Position numbers and translations under genes: made by a program. The notes under the pieces are model-generated. The model was not told where the DNA came from. It saw nothing but the letters and a program-made list of their open reading frames with translations, and ran no database searches. A stretch of 64,000 nucleotides of DNA from positions 45,555-109,554 of the forward strand of contig CAJHNH020002417.1 in assembly GCA_905116865.2 (NCBI GenBank), given 5' to 3'. This document shows, in pieces, positions 1 to 12,572 of the stretch. Source of the stretch: Candidula unifasciata. Lineage: Eukaryota > Mollusca > Gastropoda > Stylommatophora > Geomitridae. Position 1 is the stretch's first letter. Each line of letters begins with the position of its first letter.

Positions 1-302
1 ACCAGAATGATCAATACAGTTAACATATTTCCAGCTGAAATATACAGTAATCACAAGTCTCTTACTACATTCAAAGGTCACTTTCAGAAAATAAACGTAT
101 GTCATCTAGCTCTGTTTAAGCATAGTACTGTACATAAGAGACACACACTGTTGTGGCGATTGTTTAGGAATATGAGGTGTTAAGTTCATTAGATTATCAG
201 TGCATTTAGTGCATAATGTCTGACGTTTGTTTTAAAGTAACTGATTATCCAAGTTCATGGGATTATGAGGGCAGGGACTTGAATGGCCGTGAATTTGGGA
301 GA

Positions 303-985
303 AACTGTGGGTGTTCAGGATGAACAGAAACTGTGTGGGTGTTCAGGATGAACAGAAACTGTGTGGGTGTTCAGGATGAACAGAAACTGTGGGTGTTCAG
401 GATGAACAGAAACTGTGTGGAGTTCAGGATGAACAGAAACTGTGTGGAGTTCAGGATGAACAGAAACTGTGTGGGTGTTCAGGATGAACAGAAACTGTGT
501 GGGTGTTCAGGATGAACAGAAACTGTGGGTGTTCAGGATGAACAGAAACTGTGTGGAGTTCAGGATGAACAGAAACTGTGGGTGTTCAGGATGAACAGAA
601 ACTGTGTGGAGTTCAGGATGAACAGAAACTGTGTGGAGTTCAGGATGAACAGAAACTGTGGGTGTTCAGGATGAACAGAAACTGTGTGGAGTTCAGGATG
701 AACAGAAACTGTGGGTGTTCAGGATGAACAGAAATTGTGTGGAGTTCAGGATGAACAGAAACTGTGGGTGTTCAGGATGAACAGAAACTGTGGAGTTCAG
801 GATGAACAGAAACTGTGTGGAGTTCAGGATGAACAGAAACTGTGTGGAGTTCAGGATGAACAGAAACTGTGGGTGTTCAGGATGAACAGAAACTGTGTGG
901 AGTTCAGGATGAACAGAAACTGTGTGTTTTCAGGATGAACAGAAACTGTGGGTGTTCAGGATGAACAGACACTGTGTGGAGTTCA
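303..985. repeat. 24-28 bp minisatellite, about 26 copies
   Basis: Units read GTTCAGGATGAACAGAAACT with a variable GTGG, GTGTGG or GTGTGGGT linker, so unit length steps between about 24 and 28 bp. Open frames here are by-products of the repeat. Bases 1-302 hold nothing I recognise. Confidence 0.95.
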
Positions 986-2183
986 AGCTTTGTGTAAAGG
1001 GACTTGTTTGAGAGTAGTGAACATGTGTGTGGGAAATGAATTCAAAACAGTTTACCCCATGCAGTCATGGAGAATCAAGTCCACAGCTGGAGAGGAAGGA
1101 GTCCAGTCGAGAGTCCCAAGGAGATATGTTTCAGAGTGCACCACTGCTGAGCTCTGTTGACATGTGATTGTATCGCTTCTTACCCGGGTGCCGTTAGGTA
1201 GACCTTGTGTGCATCTATGTGTCATGCTGGTTAAGAGGACAGGTGTCTGTAGGTTCTACAGAGGTTGCAATGGTAACTGGTGGTTGACCAATGTGGGGTC
1301 ATAATGAGGAGGTAGCAGGGATACTTCCTCGAAAGCCTAGGCAGCAGATGGTGATCTGGATCTTGTTCACCAGCTTCAGCGCATCTACCTTAAGCTTCCA
1401 GGTGGTTGGGTCTCTTGGATAGAGAGCCATCAGAAAATGGTCACTGCACATTACAAAAGGTGTATCTGCAAGGTGGGGCAGGAGCTGCCCATAGCAACCA
1501 CCTGGACATAGACTGCAGCAGCAGGTGGAGTCTCTTGCAGTGTGCTGTCTCTACAAGGGCAGAAGGATAAGCGACTGACATTGCACAATTATTCATCCAA
1601 TGCCATTGTTTTCATCGTATCTATGTGTTCAATATATTCTGTATAATACGATGGTAGACATTCGTTCAGAATTGTGTTATAATTGAAGCGGAGCTGCTCT
1701 GAGCACTGATGTAGCACTGAGCAGTTTTTGTTGATGCATTGTATCAAGATGACCAAACTATTTGATCTTCTGTCTTAATTAATTTTGTGCAAGGTCTTGT
1801 TCCCACAGTCTGTGTGATATTATAATTTTTCACATAGTCTCCCTCCAATGGCTTACAACTTTCATCGAGCACCCCATCTCACAGGTACAGATATTACAAA
1901 TAAAATAAACCAATAACTTACAGCTGGCAAATTCATACACAGATAACAATTAATAATCCCTGCAGGACTGAAGTTGTACATCCATTCTGAACATTTAGGA
2001 GGAATTGTTAGACATAAAATTGGGTTTTGATTTGGGATACAAGACTATCAATTTTATGGTGAGGTTTTTCAATGGCCTTAATACAAAACCCAGCAAAAAA
2101 TAACATTATCTGAGCAACTTTATTCAATTAATACATAGTGAACATCCTAAACTCAAGATAAGAAGATGTTAAATGAATTCAAT
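986..2183. other. Unassigned non-coding stretch
   Basis: No gene or repeat family recognised. Open frames are short and unlike known proteins; the AT content rises after 1600. Confidence 0.5.
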
Positions 2184-2201
2184 TTCTCTCTCTCTCTCTC
2201 T
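2184..2201. repeat. (TC)n microsatellite
   Basis: Short dinucleotide run just outside the Tc1 relic. Confidence 0.85.
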
Positions 2202-2267
2202 GTTTCGTGTGGTTGACCCACTTCTCTTTTCTCATTTTTATACATATTTACAACCATTGCACATTGT

Positions 2268-3420
2268 TCAAAAAAAAGAAACGCATAACTACTGAAAAGA
2301 ACATACATACTCACAATTTTGAAATTCTGCATCTCTGCAAGGCAGTAAGTGAAATTAATCAAATTTCACACACGAATACCTTAGGGTTCAACTAATCAAC
2401 TGACATGCTGTTTTGCAACTGGGTCACACACGATAACTTTAGGCGTACAGCCTTTCCCGTTAGTATGGTGTGTGGCCTTCTCTTGCGTGGACCAGTGACA
2501 TGGCATCTCATGGGGACGAATGCAATCACATGTCTAATGTGGGCCTGTGGGATGGATGCCCACTCTTCCTGGAGTGCCTTAAAGAGATCATGAGTCTGAC
2601 TCGTAATCCAACGTACCGCAATTGAAACCCACTGCGGGTTGGGTAGATTTTTATCGTGGTATGGGACGTCGCAGCCTCAAATGGGTACCCAGCCTCTAAT
2701 GGGTACCAGGATGGGCTGTCCTGGGAAAGTAAAGACGGCCGGCGTAATGCTGACCACATTACCCACCGAGTGTCGATTGGTCTGTAAAAATATGGGTGCT
2801 CTTCCCATATGCCCGATGCGCCTATGGTGGTGTAAAGGGATCTTTGCAGCTCACCCTCCCAGGTGCTAATCGGACTCATGTCTGCAGACAGGGATGGACA
2901 GGAAAGGGTTTGTATGTTTTTGGCAGCCAGGAACTGCATGATCAGCCATGCAGAATGGGGTCTGGCATTGTCCTGTTGAAAAAGATATCTGTTGGCATTC
3001 TGAAATAGAAGGACATGTAGTTGAAGAATTTCCCTGACGTATCGTTGTGCATTCAAGCTTCCTTCAATGCGCACCAACTGACTCCTTCCATTGTAACTGA
3101 TCATTCCCCATATTATTACACCTCCACCACTGCAGAGCTTCAACAACAATTTTGGGCTAATCTTTCATTTCACCTATGGTAGACCTTACACCGTCTATTA
3201 TGAAGCTGAACCAGACACGCCTTCATTGACTGTCACCTACTCAGAGACGATGTTGGTTGATAAAAAAGTTTGATTTTGGTGGTGGCAACACGTAAGGACA
3301 GGTCCTCGATGTGGTTGTTGTGCCCGAAGTCCAACGTCATGCAGTCTCTGCCAAACAGTTTGATCAGACACATGATGTCCTGGACTCAAAGCCTACGCAG
3401 TTGAGGAAACTGTTGTAAAT
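2268..3420 (-). mobile_element. Tc1-like DNA transposon relic with internal SINE
   Basis: On the minus strand the transposase C-terminal half is readable from about 3149: a GGGVIIWGMIS motif, then the QQDNARPH catalytic motif and ending near MSPI. Upstream (3160-3420) the N-terminal half is frame-broken. After MSPI the frame is disrupted by a tRNA-headed SINE (about 2600-2850), and the transposase 3' end resumes with an EEW/SIPQAHIRH-like stretch near 2590-2526. The 3' untranslated part (2268-2420) matches the second Tc1 copy at 34.92-35.05 kb, so both belong to one family. The terminal repeats were not resolved. Confidence 0.85.
2600..2850 (+). mobile_element. tRNA-headed SINE (family A) inside the Tc1 relic
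   Basis: It shares the 'tttttacagaccaatcg' block, the 'acttcccagga' block and the 'acccactcaaggctggg'-type block (all as the reverse complement) with the copies at 8465, 59270 and 59801. It ends in an AAAGGGATCTTT-like tail. The edges are estimated by comparison with the uninterrupted Tc1 copy at 35.2 kb. Confidence 0.7.
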
Positions 3421-3495
3421 CTGTCTCTGAGGTGACGAAGCTGAATAAATCGATTCTCTGCTGCTATTACTGTCCACTGTGACGTCGATCTTTAT

Positions 3496-3560
3496 CTGAA
3501 CCAGTGGCTTGGAACCAGTGGCTTGGAACCAGTGGCTTGGAACCAGTGGCTTGGAACTGG
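3496..3560. repeat. 14-bp tandem repeat, about 4 copies
   Basis: Unit GGAACCAGTGGCTT repeated head to tail. Confidence 0.9.
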
Positions 3561-3599
3561 TGCCAAAGTCGACTGCTGGTACTCTGATGTACATTTAGA

Positions 3600-4359
3600 T
3601 GCCTGGCAACCTAACTTTGACTTTATTCTGCCTGCAAGTGGCCAATAGCAAGATTTCTTACATATACTGATAGAGGCCCCATTTGTGACTATTCAAAAAT
3701 GAACTGAGTGTTTTGGTGTAGCGTTATCCTTTTGAGGGTTTTAGTTGCATAGGCAGCAAATAGTGTTCGCCCAAAATTGTGTTGCTTTCTCATGAGCACA
3801 TCATGAGCTATGCTCACAAATATGGTCTCAAACGACCACTGCGTTGCAATGATTACAAAAACCCTTGCAATTCACACCCACATGTTCACTGGATATGATA
3901 AACAACATTTGAGTCTGCTTTTTACATACCTGAGTACAATATTTTTATTTACAAACTAATAAAAATGGGCCGTTGGATAACTATGCGTTCTAGGTTTTTT
4001 TTTTAAACGATATAAGTGCTACTGACTTCATAATCATTAAAGCTATCTCTAATTAAAACAAATATTTGTTAATTCTCAACTCACTAGCTGTAGCTTTAAT
4101 TTGTATATTTTCCAAATTTACTACACCTTGTAAAGACTGCTTACATATTTTGAATTTATTCACATGCTCATAATTAATTAAATTTGTCATATCACCAATT
4201 TCTTGACTTCATCGACTCGTTTGTTTAGCAATCAGACATGTTCAAGCAAGCATCATTTTATTAAGCAACTGCTTTAGAACAGCATGGATTTTTATATCAG
4301 TGTGACCATTGTGTTGCTCCCCAGTGAGTGAAATCAACAAACCACATCACAAGTTACAT
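3600..4359. other. AT-rich non-coding stretch
   Basis: No open frame or repeat family recognised. Confidence 0.5.
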
Positions 4360-4795
4360 TTATAATGATCCATGTGTGTGTTTTAATTTGAGAGGCTCTC
4401 TGCTATGCACTAGTGAACCATTAATTGAGAGGAACAAGGAAAGTTTGACTACTGAGGTAACACAAAGAGTTGTGTTTGAGGTATGAGTTGGATTATCTTC
4501 ACAGCACTCTGGACACATCCAAAGGAGCTCAGATTCTCCTCTCAACATATTCATCAGCGTTCGTGTGGTTAATAGTGCTAGTCCTATGCTGCTTGACAAG
4601 ACTTTGTGTGCGTCCTGTGTGCCTCTCATGCTTGACTGTGCCAATCTTTTACTCCCAATTCTTTGATTTCTTAGCAGCAATGTGAACATGTTGCTTCCAA
4701 AGTCCTCAGAACGTCCTATTTCTTTAAGGGCACTGACAATGTCTGCATGATTCATTGATCTGCCATCTTCAATAATGCGGCACCTGCCAGTCAAT
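4360..4795 (-). mobile_element. LINE family A 3' end
   Basis: The minus frame carries HADIVSALKEIGR..EDFG and ends ESELLWMCPECCED. The same HADI..AL.E.GR.EDFG block recurs at 19030-19090, and the LW-x-CPEC terminus recurs at 37620, 40540 and 51400, so it marks the C-terminus and 3' region of one LINE lineage. Confidence 0.65.
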
Positions 4796-5611
4796 CAGTC
4801 CTTTCATTACCAACAATACCTGCCATCAGACATCAAAAAACATCATCATATCAGCTCCAGAGGCAAACCTTTCAAGAACAATTTAATGAACATATAAATA
4901 TTGAGAAAGTTCCAACAGCACATCTATCCCATTGAGGTAAAAATAATTAACAGATTTGATGAGCCAATAAAAAGTAGTCAACCCATTGAGACATCACCAA
5001 CATGCGGTTGACACCTAAAAGTAGCATGAGGTGAGCTGCATGAAAACGAACAGACTGAATATCATCAATGGCAGAAACAGTGAGCTAGACAGGATGATTA
5101 GCAAAAGACAAAAACACCAACACTAGACACAATAAATATTTTACTTGGGGACTGATACTAAGAAAACTGTACGTTGACATCCGACACCAAAATTGTATCA
5201 ATCATTCAATTGTTATGAGTGAATGTGGAAAGTCTCACTGAAAACACAGGCTGGATTCAAACAACCACATTTCAAAAACCATTAATATAGGAATAAATGA
5301 CACAATGAACAACAAATGTATCAGGGTTGCCCTAGATTTATTGCGTTGCAAATTCCTAAACTTGTTTTTTGATTTGTCTTCAATTATTCCAACAAGGTTT
5401 GGTTTTCAATGTCACCTGGCTGACAGCAAACACATGCTAGAACTTTTGCAATAACAATAATAATATATTTTTTGACAAAAGCACATAGTTAGTCATGCCA
5501 CAGTCTAGTGCACTGAAGAAAATATCCTTTATTAGAATAACATTTATACATCTTCTTTCAGGACAAGTCTGCTCACCAAAAAAACAACAAGTATCCTGTC
5601 AGTACACTGAA
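4796..5611. other. AT-rich non-coding stretch
   Basis: Nothing recognised beyond short open frames. Confidence 0.5.
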
Positions 5612-5613
5612 TA

Positions 5614-5763
5614 CAGCTGAGTCTGGATAAGCAGAAGCCTCAAGGACCTAAGAAAATGCTTTCAATTATCAGGACTTCTACTTATCCAGACAGCACACAC
5701 AATAGAGAAAATTGCCGGGACTAAGCTCGACTTAACCGAGTTCGACTTATGTGGACTCGACTG
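5614..5763. mobile_element. Pogo/Tigger-like MITE, 150 bp
   Basis: The ends are inverted repeats of the type CAGyyGAGTCyrsATAAGymGAA, and the element is flanked on both sides by TA (5612-5613 and 5764-5765), the target preference of Tc1/mariner/pogo elements. No coding capacity. Confidence 0.75.
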
Positions 5764-5765
5764 TA

Positions 5766-7461
5766 CATCCAACACAGAAATGCACCAACCACTTATTTCT
5801 ACTCCACCTGATTGCCAAGGCAGAGGATATAAGCCAGTCACAGCAAATGCAAGCTCGGCCATTCCTGATGCCTGCTCTACCACCACCCCTGAACACACAT
5901 ACCATCACATAGCAATACAGCATACCAGTATACGCCCACTTTCATGTGGGAGGGGGGTTAACTATGAGAAAATGTTCCCTCCTCTTTCCAAACAAAAACA
6001 GCCACAAACAACACACCTGTGTTACATCAGGTTTCTGCTAGTCCAAGATTGCAGACAGTTGCTGGCAACAACTACACATCTGAACAACAGTATCTGTTTC
6101 ACTGTAATGCTGAAGAGTTAGATCTTGTGTGTTATAGCCCAGAGGCTCTACGACAAGTTTGTCATAATGTTACAGTACAAAAACAAACCAAAAAAACATT
6201 GCACTATTAATTAAATAGAACCTCAAAAGAAAAATTTCTCCTTGAAGGCTTATCATATTTTATTGTTGCTTAACATGATATCCACTCAACTAACAGCCAG
6301 CTAAATGAACAAGTTAAAACATTAACTTGGGCAGCAAGCCAAAACATTTTGCCAACAATCTTGACTGGTTATCGTACTGATTAGCTTTGTTTAACTTATG
6401 GGCTGTTAAGAACATCAAATGTCTTTTTCTATTACAATTTGCCTGTTTTCTTTTTTCTCAATACCATTTGTGTTGTTTTTACTTGTCATTATTCTGTATT
6501 ACTTAACTTGCTATTATTTTGTACTGTATTATTTAATTTGAACTTGACACTCACTTGAAATGTCTAGCCAGCATGACCACTGATTCAGCAGAGCTGGTCT
6601 TAGATTAGGACAACTGAACATTTGTCATCTCCTGGGGAAGCTGCTTGAATTCTCCTTTACTTTGAATCAAGACTTTCAACTGTAGCCAAAGTTGATTCAG
6701 TGGTGTAACATTAGGAAACGACAAGTATATTAAAGGCTTTATAGTTATCTAAAAAGACCTGAACAGGAAACAAGAGACAAGTATAGCAGTCTAGTCAGTA
6801 ATTTACTCATAAGAGGGTAATCCTTCTTTATGACGACTTCAACACTGGTATGCAAAAGTCCAACAAAGTATGGGTAAATGTATAATTACACCATATAATC
6901 TCCAACAATTAGTCAAACAAGCTGCTAAAATCACAAAATCATCTTCAGTACGACACATTAAGTAATATGCCCTGATAAAATCATAGAAAGTGAGGTATCC
7001 AATAGTGCAGTGAGTGATCAAAGTGTATTTAATGTATTTTTTTTAGCACACCAACAAAACTTTCATTTCTATCATCAATAGAATAACAAGGTCTTGTTTC
7101 TGTCACATCAACAGTATGAATAGAACAATTTTAAAAACCTCCTTTACACTCTATCATTTTGAAGCACTACAAAACACAGCCTTTCAGCATAGAAAATACC
7201 AATTATAATGGCAAAGATGCAATTTTTAGCAGCCAGAATCCTTTGTACACATTAAAACGCATCTGTACGGGAAAAACATCAAAAGCCAGTTAGAGTGCTT
7301 TTCTGGAACTAGACAATGCAAACAATATTGGTTAAAAACCAATTACATGAAACTGGCCATTACTGATATTCTCAGTTTATAGCCTAACTGTTTCAATTAA
7401 ATAATTTGTCAGCTAACAATTTATGAAGTGGTACAAAAAATATGTATACGAGACAACTTAC
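5766..7461. other. Non-coding stretch, probably gelsolin-like gene intron
   Basis: It lies downstream of the second gelsolin-like exon. I searched the minus strand for the next exon without success. Confidence 0.45.
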
Positions 7462-9115
7462 TCTTCACTTGCTTCTCTGTTTCGGAGCCAAAGAGGGCCA
7501 TATTGCTATCCTTCCAGTCATACTTTTTGCTTTTAACCAATCCTGACATAAACAAATGAGTTATTAAAAAGAATGGCACAGACATGCACATACCCACAAA
7601 TGTCTACTGTTTACAAATATGGAACCAACAGTTTGTAAATGTTGAGAAACTACTATGATCATTGAAGAAATCTGGTTTTATGATTCAGTGGTAAATCTCC
7701 AACAGCTGTACTATCAACTATAATTCTGCACATTCTTTTTGGCCATGTAGTGTAGGCCAAAATTATAATGGCTATGTGTAAGTACTATTTAAAAAAATAT
7801 AATGAAATGTTCTGGTCTATTGTGCATGAGTAATTAATCTGCGCGAAAGGTTGTATATGTGTATCCTGGTGTATTTAAAAAAAAATATTAACCTCAAACC
7901 AGCATGTACAGAATTAATCTTGTTCATATTTTCTGAGAAGTTTTTTGTTTATGTAGTTAACCAATATCCATAAAGCGTCACTGACCTCCTTTTCATTGCC
8001 AATATTAAAAAATGCTTGCCAGTTGACTAATCTGGTTTGAAATTGATAACAAGTCCTTTTTTCTGATACATGTGATTAGTTATCTTCCATCATATACTAT
8101 TTTATAATATTTAGATTATTCAGTACGGCTTTCCAGTGGATTTTAATAATTCCTTTGTAAAACTATAAATCTGCAGCTTCAAATGATTCCCCCCCCCCCC
8201 CATGTTAACTAATTATCCAGGATTCACAGCCATTTGTAGTGATGCCAAAATCAGTTTTTACTTGCCATATTTTGCTCTTTATGAAATAATGTACATTTGA
8301 TGTTATTCCATTTGATGTTACCCATGGGCCAACATTACCAGGCTGACAATATTACATTTTATAAAAATAAATTCCCAGTAACTGACTTTTAAACTTTACT
8401 AACATGTACACTGACAATATGCTAAAGACTCCGCTTTTTGACACACAGGAGTATAGCTTTGTATTTAAAAAAAAAATAAAGTAAAGAACCCTTTTCCACG
8501 CTTTTAGGGGTACAGGGCACATAGGGCTGGACCTATATTTTTATAGACCAATCGGCACAAGATGGGTGATGTGGTCAACATCACGCCGGCCGCCTCTACT
8601 TCCCAGGACTGCACCCGGTACCCACTCAAGGCTGGGTCGACCTGAGAGCCAAGGTCATTTTTGAAAAAAGTCCAGCTCTGCCAGGTAGCAAACCCATGAC
8701 CTTGCGATCCGTGGCGAGTGTCTAGCCGCTCCGCCACAGGAGCTCCCAGCTTTGTATACCAACATTACTCTAATGAGAACAGAGATGAGAAGCATTAGAA
8801 GAGCAGCAGGGGCAACTAGAAAAGGAAGAAAAAGACTAACATGTACAAGCAGAATACTAAGCTGATCTGTGCAATTTCTAAACACACATACACCAAACAA
8901 ATCTAAATAGAATGCCATGAAATAGTAATTTATATATAAGTGGATTATTCCCATGGTAAGCTTTGTCAGTTATACAAAATGAACAGTTACATAAGTGTTG
9001 CTCATACATTAGGAAATCAAATACACAATGGTCATGAAGACTCTTTTAAGTCTTCATTGTAAAAAAAGTGATAACTGCTTTTGTTTCCTATTTTCTTAGT
9101 ATTACCTCGAGACAT
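7462..9115 (-). CDS. Gelsolin-like actin-severing protein, N-terminal two coding exons (partial)
   Basis: The first exon spans 9158-9106 with the acceptor CCCCCCAG at 9160-9159. It has a 5' UTR, ATG at 9115-9113, only ten coding bases, and a gtaata donor. The second exon, 7542-7462 (acceptor GTCAG, donor gtaagt, 81 bp), joins in frame. The product begins M-S-R-G-L-V-K and contains the KYDWKDSNMALFGS motif characteristic of invertebrate gelsolin-like and adseverin-type proteins, just before gelsolin segment 1. The family binds, severs and caps actin filaments under calcium control. I could not find the next exon (expected motif IWRI) on the minus strand below 7462, so the gene presumably continues off the window or in exons I missed. 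A SINE sits in the first intron. An upstream non-coding exon is implied by the acceptor at 9160. Confidence 0.8.
8465..8747 (-). mobile_element. tRNA-headed SINE (family A), full length, 10-bp target duplication
   Basis: On the minus strand it begins with a tRNA-like head: GTGGCGGAGCGGCTAGAC resembles a pol III A box, and GGTCATGGGTTTGCTACC a B box. A tRNA-unrelated body and a T-rich tail follow. AGCTTTGTAT is duplicated at 8455-8464 and 8748-8757. It lies in the first coding intron of the gelsolin-like gene. Confidence 0.87.
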
Positions 9116-9249
9116 GGCTGTGTGTTTCTAGATGTCTTGATCAAAAGTGACACAAAATCTGGGGGGAAAAGAACCAGAAGAATATAATCAATAAATACTT
9201 TAAATGTGCTGATATTACTGTGGATATCAACATCTTCTTCTCCTCCTTT

Positions 9250-9960
9250 TCTTCAGCACCAGTGCTGCAAAATTTGTGAAACATCCAACGTCTCTGGGCA
9301 CTGACTGATCAGTTACCTTTTCTGATTGGTGTCGCATGAATTTGCAGACTCACTGTTGTGTCATCATCTTCCCTCCTCCACTGTACCTGTCTAGAACAGG
9401 CGCTGCATGAGTTAGGGTAACCCTGGGACAGAACATGGATCCACATCTCTGATAAGAATTCAAGAACTGGGAATAACGGTAGGCATTTGTGTGGAAGGAA
9501 AGAAATGTATAATTTTAAGGGCATCTTTCAGTTATGTCATAAGCCTTAAAAATCCAGATACTGTGACTGATGGTAATTATAAAAGCAACTTGCATTATGC
9601 TGGTGAGAATGTCTTGATTGCAGCAAGTCAGATGAAACTACTGAAAATGATAGGCACAATTACTGATCAAAGTAAGCGAAATAAGCCTCAGCTTAAATAA
9701 TGGGGGTGGGGTGGGTAATAGTAGTATCCAAGAAATGAAGTGTGCTTAAATGTTCACTTAAAGTCAATAGCATTTAGTAAAGTTTCAAAGCTGAAAGTTT
9801 TAACAATGTAGTTTTACAGATGAATACTTAAGATTCACTACACAGCCAAAGTGAGTAATCCAGACATTTAGAAAGAAGCTTAAACTGACAACTAATCAAA
9901 AACATCTTTAAAATGCCCTCATGTTTATGCCATGCTATATAAGAGGAAAAAAAAAGACGA
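9250..9960. other. Non-coding stretch upstream of the gelsolin-like start
   Basis: Expected to hold the promoter or a 5' UTR exon of the minus-strand gene, but no element was recognised. A 69-residue open frame at 9491-9700 matches nothing I know. Confidence 0.35.
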
Positions 9961-10290
9961 GAGAAGATTCTTGACAGTCTTACTGCATGGCATGGAGTGT
10001 GTCAGCACAAGAACTGATACATGCTGCAGGAGATCGCAGATGGTGGAGAGGCATGATTGCCCATGCCAGTCAGCAAGGCACCTTTTGATGATGATGATAA
10101 GGGAAAACTGAAATTCACTCTGTGACATCTGGAAAGACTGATGGAAAAAAGACAACAAAAGAAAATGACTGACAGCTTGGAAGGGTGTCGGCACATAAAT
10201 GGATTCATCTTATTGGACATTCCAAGATTGGAGGAGCATAATCCTTAATGCCAGCTGGCAAGGCACTTTATGGTGATGATGATGATCAAA
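9961..10290 (+). mobile_element. Two LINE-derived 3' ends with (GAT)n tails
   Basis: At 10005-10100 and again near 10190-10285 the sequence reads like the end of a LINE protein (AGDR-W-RGMIAHA-QQGT in broken frames) followed by GATGATGATGAT. The same terminus occurs at 18960-19020, 32940-32970 and 53230-53310. Confidence 0.55.
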
Positions 10291-10361
10291 GCCAATGGTA
10301 TTATTAATTTAGGCCAAGTACAGAAAAGTATCTGATATATTAGACAGAAGATGTATCACAG

Positions 10362-10386
10362 ATAGGAAAAAAAAAAAAAAAAAAAA
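10362..10386. repeat. Poly-A tract
   Basis: About 25 A residues. Confidence 0.9.
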
Positions 10387-11603
10387 GGAAAAACAGTTTT
10401 TATAAAAATGAAGAATATCTTTTGCAACAAATCCCTGCCACTGGAAGTCAGAAAAATAATTATAACAAACTAAAGGGAACCAGTTTTAACACATGGCTGT
10501 GGATTTTTGACAGTACATAAGCCAAAAAACTGATATTTTACCCAAAACAAAACTCACAATTCCTTATGAGCCAAAAACTAGTAATCCATTTAGAAAGGGG
10601 CCAAGACAACTTATCAAAAGCATCAGAAACAAGCAGTATTATGTTTTTGGTCACACTGTGAGAAGTGGCTCTGAAATGTGACAATTGGACAGATTTATGG
10701 AAACAGATAGAGGATAATAAAAGAAGATGAAAATAAAGATATTGCAAGACAAGGGGAAGCATAATCACCCTTGTTAATCAACACGCCTGATAAATCTCCA
10801 TTACACTAATAAAGAGCTTATTTAAAAAACAACTGGAAAGTATGTGCATATCAAAAGCCAGCAAGAAACAGTAAATGAAAGCCTTTAAACACCCTGCATG
10901 CTGTATATCTAGAACATGAAAACACCCCTGCTAATTAACTTATTCCTCACAAACAACCTCTCATGTATTTATTGGTATTTGCTTACATATTACACACTTA
11001 ACACACTGTCTCCTATCCAGATGTTACACAAATACATCTGGCTCCATGTATTACTATGTAAATCTTCTGTTTCATGTTATTACTTTCATACCCTCAGACA
11101 AAAGCACTTGTTAACTGAAGTAACAATTTTTACAGATATAATGAGTTGAGGTAACATCACTCAAAAAAAATTGAAGCTAGTATTCTTTACCTGACTACCA
11201 ATGCAGCCATGAAATCTGTATATTTAAATTAAATTACACAACTGTCTAGTTTCCACAAACAAGACCAAGATCATCATAACCATTGTCCTGTTGTGCCATT
11301 ATATGTCACACAGGGCTCGCAGTCTGTTCCTCCATTCTGTTCTGTGCAATCAATTCAATATTATGCAGTCCATCAACTTTTCAGCTCTCTCATCAACATT
11401 CGTTTTATGGTTCTTTTGGACATCTTCGCCTCCTTAATCATTTTTTTGGTGTCTGTTTGGAGAGTCTGTGTTGTTTCTTCTCAGGTTGTGTCCAATATAG
11501 CCCCATCTTAACTGTCTTATAACTATTGATACTAATGAACTAATGGTTGCCAAGACATTTCTCTTATTTCTTCGCTCATCTTGAATTTGTTCCATCTACA
11601 AAG
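10387..11603. other. Non-coding stretch
   Basis: AT-rich with several short open frames in both strands; none recognised. Confidence 0.45.
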
Positions 11604-11879
11604 AAAATTAAGGCTCTCCTTGCAGTACTGGACGAGGGCTGGACGCGGGCTGGACGGCTTAGTTCAGTTTAGTGGGAGTTCTCTCCCTTGGCCGCACTGG
11701 AAACAGTGAGCGGAAAAGTCACGAATCAAAGAAGACAGTGAGGTCGATATCAGGGCTGCCAATGCTTGGTTGTGTCCCCCAGATCTGGGTTTTTTTTCTG
11801 ATGTTGCGGGGAAATCTGGGGTTTATTTTTCATTTGTTTTTGCCGATCTGTATGCTTTAATGACTGATAAATTCGCGTG

Positions 11880-12138
11880 GTTAGGGGTAGGGTTAGCGGT
11901 AGGATTAGGGTTAGGGTTAGGGGTAGGGTTAGGGGTAACGTTAGGGTTACGGTTAGGGTTAGGGGTAGGGTTAGGGTTAGCGGTAGGATTAGGGTTAGGG
12001 TTAGGGGTAGGGTTAGGGGTAACGTTAGGGTTACGGTTAGGGTTAAGGGTAGGGTTAGGGGTAGAGTTAGGGGTAGGGTTAGGGGTTAGGGTTAGGGGTA
12101 GGGTTAGGGGTAGTGTTGGGGTTAGGGTTAGGTTTAGC
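11880..12138 (+). repeat. Degenerate telomere-like array, TTAGGG sense
   Basis: Mixed TTAGGG, TTAGGGG, TTACGG and TTAGCGG units inside the foldback element. A long open frame across it (11770-12516) is repeat-driven, Gly/Leu/Val-rich low complexity. Confidence 0.9.
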
Positions 12139-12364
12139 GTTAGATGTGACAATTTTGACGCAGGAGTTCGCTATAATCGCGCACAGTCACATACACACCC
12201 AAACAGTCGACGGACTGTGGATGCTACAGACAATTCGCCACCGATTGGGCACCAGCCGCGCGCTATTGCCATCATATTTGGCAGACTTTCAGTGGCACCA
12301 CTCCAACAAGCATCAGATTGTCGGCCAGTATTTGGAACTCCTACGTCAAAATTTTCACATCTAA

Positions 12365-12425
12365 GCCTAACCCTACCCCTACCCCTAACTCTACCCCTAA
12401 CCCTAACCCTAAACCAAACCCAAAC
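12365..12425 (-). repeat. Degenerate telomere-like array, CCCTAA sense
   Basis: Short counterpart of the left array in inverted orientation. Confidence 0.85.
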
Positions 12426-12429
12426 CCTA

Positions 12430-12572
12430 CGCAACACTACACGCAACAGTATGATGACTACGCAACCCTTCACGCAACCGTATGATGACTACTCAACCCT
12501 ACACGCAACCGTATGATGACAACGCCACCCTACACGCAAGCGTACGCAACCCTACACGCAATCGTATGATGA
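12430..12572. repeat. About 30-bp tandem repeat inside the foldback element
   Basis: Four to five imperfect units with the core ACACGCAACCGTATGATGAC. Confidence 0.85.

Noticed and set aside
303..985. CRISPR-like direct repeats
   Set aside because: Units are contiguous with no unique spacers, and the genome is eukaryotic.
8690..8745. A functional tRNA gene
   Set aside because: The A and B boxes are tRNA-like, but the body continues as a SINE with copies elsewhere and no proper acceptor stem was seen.
11880..12425. A chromosome end or telomere fusion
   Set aside because: The arrays are degenerate, in inverted orientation, and enclosed by transposon ends with an exact target duplication.
11770..12516. 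248-residue open frame rich in Gly, Leu and Val
   Set aside because: It runs through the telomere-like array, and the periodic repeat keeps several frames open on both strands; no domain.
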